A DNA stretch of 64,000 bases, from contig OY970826.1 in NCBI GenBank assembly GCA_963853835.1, positions 71,001-135,000 of the forward strand. The letters run 5' to 3'. Positions 60,631-64,000 of this stretch are shown piece after piece. Every line of letters starts with the position of its first letter. The stretch's first letter is position 1. The position numbers were made by a program, and so were the translations under genes. The stretch comes from Calendula officinalis. Lineage: Eukaryota > Streptophyta > Magnoliopsida > Asterales > Asteraceae. The notes below the pieces were generated by a model, which was given only the letters and a program-made list of their open reading frames with translations, made no database searches and was not told where the DNA came from.

Positions 60631-61990
60631 GCAGCAGCAGCAGTAGCAGCAGCAGCAGTAGCAGTAGTAGTAGCAGCAGTAGTAGCAGTAGCAGTAGCAG
60701 TAGCTGTATCAGCAGCAGTAGGAGAAGCAGTTGCAGCACAGCAGCAATAGCAGTAGCTGCAGCAACAGTAGCAGCAGCAGCAGCAGTAGCAGCATCAGCA
60801 GTAGCTGTAGCAGTAGCAGTAACAGTACCAGTAGTAGTAGTAATAGCGGCAGTAGCACCAGCAGCCGCAGCAGCAGGAGGAGTAGTAGTAGTAGCAGTAG
60901 CAGGAGTAGTAGCACCAGCAGCTGCAGCAGCAACAGTAACAGTAGCAGTTGCAGTAGCAGTCACTGCATCAGCAGTAGCAGCAGCAGCAGTAGCAGTAGC
61001 ATTTGCTTTAGCAGTAGCAGTAGTAGCAGTAGCAGTAGTAGGGGCAATAGCAGTGGCAGTAGCGGTAGCAGCAGCATTAGCTGCAGCAGAAGTAGCAGGA
61101 GCAGCAGCAGTAGCAGCAGCAGCAGCAATAGTAGCCGCAGTAGCAGGAGCAGCAGCAGTAGCAGTAGCAGTAGCAGTAGCTGCATCAGCAGTAGGTGCAG
61201 TAGCAGTAGCAGTAACAGCAGCAGTAGTAGCTGTAGCTGTAGCAGTAGCAGTAGCACTAGCACTAGCAGTAGTAGTGGCAGTAGCAGTGGCAGAAGTAGT
61301 AGCTGTATCAGTAGCTGTAGCAGTAGCAGTAGCAGTAGTAGTGGCAGTAGCAGTGGCAGAAGTAGTAGTTGTATTTGCAGCAGTATTTGCAGCAGCAGTA
61401 GCAATAGCAGCAGCAGAAGCTGCAGGAGCAGGAGCAGTAGTAGTAGCAGTATTATTAGCAGTAGCAGTAGCTGCAGTAGAAGTAGCTGCAGTAGCAGTAG
61501 CAATAGCGGTAGCAGCAGCAGTAGCAGCAGCAGCAGTAGCAGCAGCAGCAGTAGCAGTAGTAGTAGCAGTAGCAGTAGTAGTGGCAGTAGCAGTGGCAGA
61601 AGTAGTAGCTGTATTTACAGCAGTATTTGCAGCAGCAGTAGCAATAGCAGCAGCAGAAGCAGCAGGAGCAGGAGCAGGAGCAGTAGTAGTAGCAGTATTA
61701 GTAGCAGTAGTAGCTGCAGCAACAGTAGCAGCATCAGCAGTAGCAGTAGCAGGAGCAGTAGCAGTAGTAGCAGTAGCAGTAGCAATAGTAGTGGCAGTAG
61801 CAGCAGTAGTTGTGGTTGTAGCAGCGGGAATAACAGTAGCAGTAGCTGCAGCAGCGGCAGTAGCAGCAGCAGTAGCAGTAGCAGTAGCAGTAGAAGTAGC
61901 TGCAGCAGCAGTAGCTGTAGTAGCAGTAGCAGCAACAGTAGTAGCTGTAGCAGTAGCTATAGCAGTAGCAGTAGCAATAGTAGTGGCAGT
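60631..61990 (+). repeat. C-type segment, relative of 47.9-49.1 kb
   Basis: It carries the C marker at 60731, the TATTTGCAG doublet near 61373, TATTTACAG near 61613 and a GTAGAAGTAGCTGC word. It corresponds to 47896-49160 at an offset of about 12.84 kb. A substitution near 61002 gives CATTTGCTTTAGC where others have CATTAGCTTTAGC. Confidence 0.7.
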
Positions 61991-63220
61991 AGCAGTGGCA
62001 GAAGCAGTAGCAGTATTTGAGGTAGCAATAGCAGCAGCAGTAGAAATAGCAGCAGCAGCAGGAGCAGGAGCAGTAGCAGTATCAGTAGCAGTAGAAGTAC
62101 CAGTAGCTGTAGCAGTAGTAGTGGCATTAGCAGTGGCAGTAGCAGTAGCAGTAGCCGCAGCAGCAGGACCAGCAGCAGTAGCAGTAGCAGTAGCAGCAGT
62201 AGTAGCAGTAGCAGTAGCAGTAGCTGCATCAGCAGCAGTAGGAGAAGCAGTTGCAGCACAGCAGCAATAGCAGCAGCAGCAGTAGCAGTAGCAGTAGAAG
62301 TAGCAGCAGCAGTAGCAGTAGCTGCAGCAACAGTAGCAGTAGCAGCAGCAGTAGCAGCATCAGCAGTAGCTGTAGCAGTAGCAGTAACAGTACTAGTAGT
62401 AGTAGTAGTAGTAATAGCGGCAGTAGCACCAGTAGTCGCAGCAGCAGGAGAGTAGTAGTAGTAGCAGTAGCAGGAGTAGTAGCACCAGCAGCTGCAGCAG
62501 CAACAGTAACAGTAGCAGTTGCAGTAGCAGTAGCAGTCACTGCATCAGCAGTAGCATCAGCAGCAGTAGCAGTAGCATTAACTTTAGCAGTAGCAGTAGT
62601 AGCAGTAGCAGTAGTAGGGGCAATAGCAGTGGCAGTAGCAGTAGCAGCAGCATTAGCTGCAGCAGCAGTAGCAGGAGCAGCAGTAGTAGCAGCAGCAGCA
62701 GCAATAGTAGCAGCAGTAGCAGGAGCAGCAGCAGTAGCAGTAGCAGTAGCTGCATCAGAAGTAGCTGCAGTAGCAGTAGCAATAACAGCAGCAGTAGTAG
62801 CTGTAGCTGTAGCAGTAGCAGTAGCAGTAGCACTAGCAGTAGTAGTGGCAGTAGCAGTGGCAGAAGTAGTAGCTGTAGCAGTAGCTGTAGCAGTAGCAGT
62901 AGAAGTAGTAGTGGCAGTAGCAGTGGCAGAAGTAGTAGCTGTATTTGCAGCAGTATTTGTAGCAGCAGTAGCAATAGCAGCAGCAGAAGCAGCAGGAGCA
63001 GGAACAGTAGTAGTAGCAGTATTAGTAGCAGTAGCAGTAGCACTAGTAATAGCGGTAGCAGCAGCAGTAGTAGTTGTAGCGGTAGCAGTAGTAGCAGCAG
63101 TAGAAGTAGCAGTGGCAGAAGCAATAGCAGTATTTGTAGCAGCAATTGCAGCAACAGTAGCAATAGCAGCAGCAGGAGCAGGAGCAGGAGCAGGAGCAGT
63201 AGCAGTATCAGTAGCAGTAG
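61991..63220 (+). repeat. Partial third copy of the 6.32 kb family
   Basis: TATTTGAGG at 62014 and the C marker at 62251 match 55478 and 55817. The offset drops from 6536 to 6434 between them because about 102 bp (34 triplets) are missing. It continues like 55.8-56.8 kb, including the GTAGCAGCAATTGC word near 63137. A private slip near 62449 (AGGAGAGTAG, an extra AG) interrupts it. The match fades near 63.2 kb. Confidence 0.68.
62446..62453 (+). repeat. Private register slip, AGGAGAGTAG
   Basis: An extra AG at 62449-62450 shifts the register by +2. The relatives near 49690, 56010, 42990 and 60870 read AGGAGTAG or AGGAGGAGTAG and stay in register. The shift is required to reach N63585 in phase. 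Confidence 0.8.
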
Positions 63221-63359
63221 CAGTAGCTGTAGTAACAGTAGCAGCAGTAGCAGCATCAGCAGTAGTAGTAGCACTAGCAGGAGCAGGAGCAGTAGTAGTA
63301 GCAGTAGCAGTAGCAGTAGCGGTAGCAGTAGCAGTAGCAGTAACAGTAGCTGCAGCAGC

Positions 63360-64000
63360 AGTAGGAGCATCAGCAGTAGCAGTAGCAGTAGCAGGAGTAG
63401 TAGCAGCAGTAGTAGTGGCAGTAGCAGTAGCGGTAGCAGTAGCAGTAGCAATAGCCATAGCAGTAGCAGTAGTAGTGGCAATAGCAGTAGCAGTACCAGT
63501 AGCAGTAGCAGTAGTAGTGCCGGTAGCAGTGGCAGTAGCAGTAGTAGTAGCCGCAGCAGCAGCAGCAGCAGCAATAGCAGCAGTAATCAGCAGCCGTAGA
63601 AGCAGTAGCAGTAGCAGGAGCAGGAGCAGTAGCAGCAATAGCAGTAGTAGTTGCAGTAGCAGTAGCAGTAGCAGTAGTAGTAGTATTAGCAGTAGTAGCA
63701 GCAGTAGTAGCAGCAGTAGAAGTAGCAGTAGTAGGAGTAGCAGCAGTAGTTGTGGTAGTAGCAGTGCCAGTAATAATAGCAGTAGCAGTTGCAGTAGCTC
63801 CAATAGCAGTAGCAGCAGCAGCAGTAGCAGCACCAACAGTAGCAGCAGCAACAGTAGCAGCAGCAGCAGCAGGAGCAGTAGCAATATCAGTAGGAGTAGC
63901 AGTAGCTGCAGCAACAGTAGCAGCAGCATCAGCAGTAGCAGTAGCAGGAGCAGGAGCAGTAGCAGTAATAGTAGCAGTAGTAGCAGTAGCAGTAGCAGTA
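63360..64000 (+). repeat. S-unit-like start, truncated by the window
   Basis: From GTAGGAGCATCAGC near 63361 the sequence follows 13340 onward (and 29880 onward), including AATAGCCATAGC near 63449, GTGCCGG near 63518 and an N marker at 63585 with a CCG substitution. The Q marker expected near 63390 is absent: the sequence reads AGCAGGAGTAG with no extra C. This suggests a diverged S unit beginning here and leaving the window. Confidence 0.65.

Larger units (their letters stand above)
28068..62271 (+). repeat. C markers: 12 GCACAGCAGCAATAG register slips (+2)
   Basis: Marker starts (at TTGCAGCAC): 28068, 37782, 39428, 41172, 42842, 44482, 46235, 47896, 49494, 55817, 60731 and 62251. Each follows a nearly constant lead of about 30 bases with the GTAGGAGAAGCAG word, so the conserved segment is longer than the slip itself. 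The register moves by +2 at each. None occurs before 28 kb. They head the 1.65-1.75 kb monomers of the C zone. Confidence 0.9.
163..63599 (+). repeat. N markers: 40 dispersed AATCAGCAGCAGTAG register slips (+1)
   Basis: Each site holds a four-base AATC between AGY triplets, moving the triplet register by +1. Starts: 163, 1546, 2228, 3136, 3719, 5102, 5843, 8569, 9976, 10694, 11906, 12648, 13577, 14142, 15489, 16878, 17605, 18817, 19580, 20494, 21071, 22451, 23864, 24564, 25791, 26533, 30124, 30701, 32075, 33482, 34209, 35436, 36181, 50724, 52116, 52861, 57044, 58433, 59169 and 63585 (the last with CCG in place of CAG). None lies between 36196 and 50723. They serve as homology landmarks; no function is implied. 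Confidence 0.9.
1..64000 (+). repeat. Degenerate AGC/AGT trinucleotide satellite covering the whole window
   Basis: Every part of the window reads as consecutive AGY triplets on the plus strand, often alternating as an AGCAGT hexamer, with scattered one-base derivatives such as GGC, AAC, AAT, ATC, ATT, AGA, AGG, TGC and TGT. Orientation never inverts: no run of CTG/CTA triplets appears on the plus strand. The strand is strongly purine-biased because two of each three bases are A and G. I looked for islands of ordinary sequence, transposon ends, tRNA or rRNA words, CRISPR-like spacing, promoters and terminators, and found none; no stretch longer than a few triplets departs from the repeat. The array continues past both ends. 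This looks like eukaryotic satellite DNA; the host cannot be named from it. Confidence 0.97.

Noticed and set aside
1..64000. Polyglutamine coding in the YAG phase if TAG were read as Gln, as in some ciliates
   Set aside because: The slips move the phase dozens of times, so no single frame stays YAG, and nothing else suggests a ciliate macronuclear gene.
1..64000. CRISPR array, because of repeated motifs at intervals
   Set aside because: The motifs lie hundreds to thousands of bases apart with repeat sequence between them, spacers are not unique, and there are no cas genes.
1..64000. Identification of the host from the repeat
   Set aside because: Degenerate AGC/AGT satellites cannot be assigned to a lineage by reading alone. 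A search of assembled genomes for the N, A, C and Q markers would be decisive.
1..64000. Simple assembly artefact (looped or duplicated contig)
   Set aside because: Copies differ by many private substitutions and whole-triplet indels, which an exact copying error would not give. Copy-number error by collapse or expansion remains possible and needs read depth.

Overview
The window holds no gene that I can support. All 64 kb, end to end and in one orientation, is a degenerate trinucleotide satellite: the plus strand is a run of AGC and AGT triplets, often alternating as an AGCAGT hexamer. Scattered derived triplets (GGC, AAC, AAT, ATC, ATT, AGA, AGG, TGC, TGT, CGC, GCT-containing words) break the monotony. 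I see no unique-sequence island, transposon, tRNA, rRNA, CRISPR array, promoter or terminator. An array of this size and purity, made of nested segmental duplications, points to a eukaryotic heterochromatic or satellite region. The species, and even the kingdom, cannot be read from it.

The derived triplets act as a barcode and show a layered architecture. The triplet register changes only at four recurrent short motifs, named here N (AATCAGCAGCAGTAG, 40 sites, +1), A (ACACAACAGGAATAG, 24 sites, +2), C (GCACAGCAGCAATAG, 12 sites, +2) and Q (an extra C giving AGCCAGGAGC, 4 sites, +1), plus two one-off slips near 54730 and 62449. The register followed marker by marker across the window closes exactly, so all other net length changes between markers are whole triplets.

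Layout. 1-2924: a partial copy of a long unit ('S unit'). 2925-13365, 13366-20297, 20298-29912 and 29913 to about 36.9 kb: four further S-unit copies, each beginning at a Q marker and carrying the marker order Q-N-N-A-N-A-N-N-A-N-N. Copy 1 has extra internally duplicated DNA (offset 3.47 kb). Copy 3 has about 2.7 kb of C-type sequence inserted before its end. About 36.9-48.7 kb: a C-type zone of 1.65-1.75 kb monomers in a three-monomer higher-order repeat of about 5.06 kb, present twice plus a remnant, with no N marker. 48.7-54.37 and 55.02-60.63 kb: a 6.32 kb-offset duplication mixing C and S content, split by a 0.65 kb spacer. 60.63-64.0 kb: more C-type sequence, a partial third copy of that duplication, then sequence like the start of an S unit. 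The array runs off both ends of the window.

The many long open frames (to about 1,560 codons) follow from the composition: an AGY repeat contains no stop in any minus-strand frame, and on the plus strand only the YAG frame has stops. They encode Ser, Ala/Val, Leu, Ala/Thr or Cys/Tyr runs, mostly start at GTG or TTG, and are not annotated as genes.
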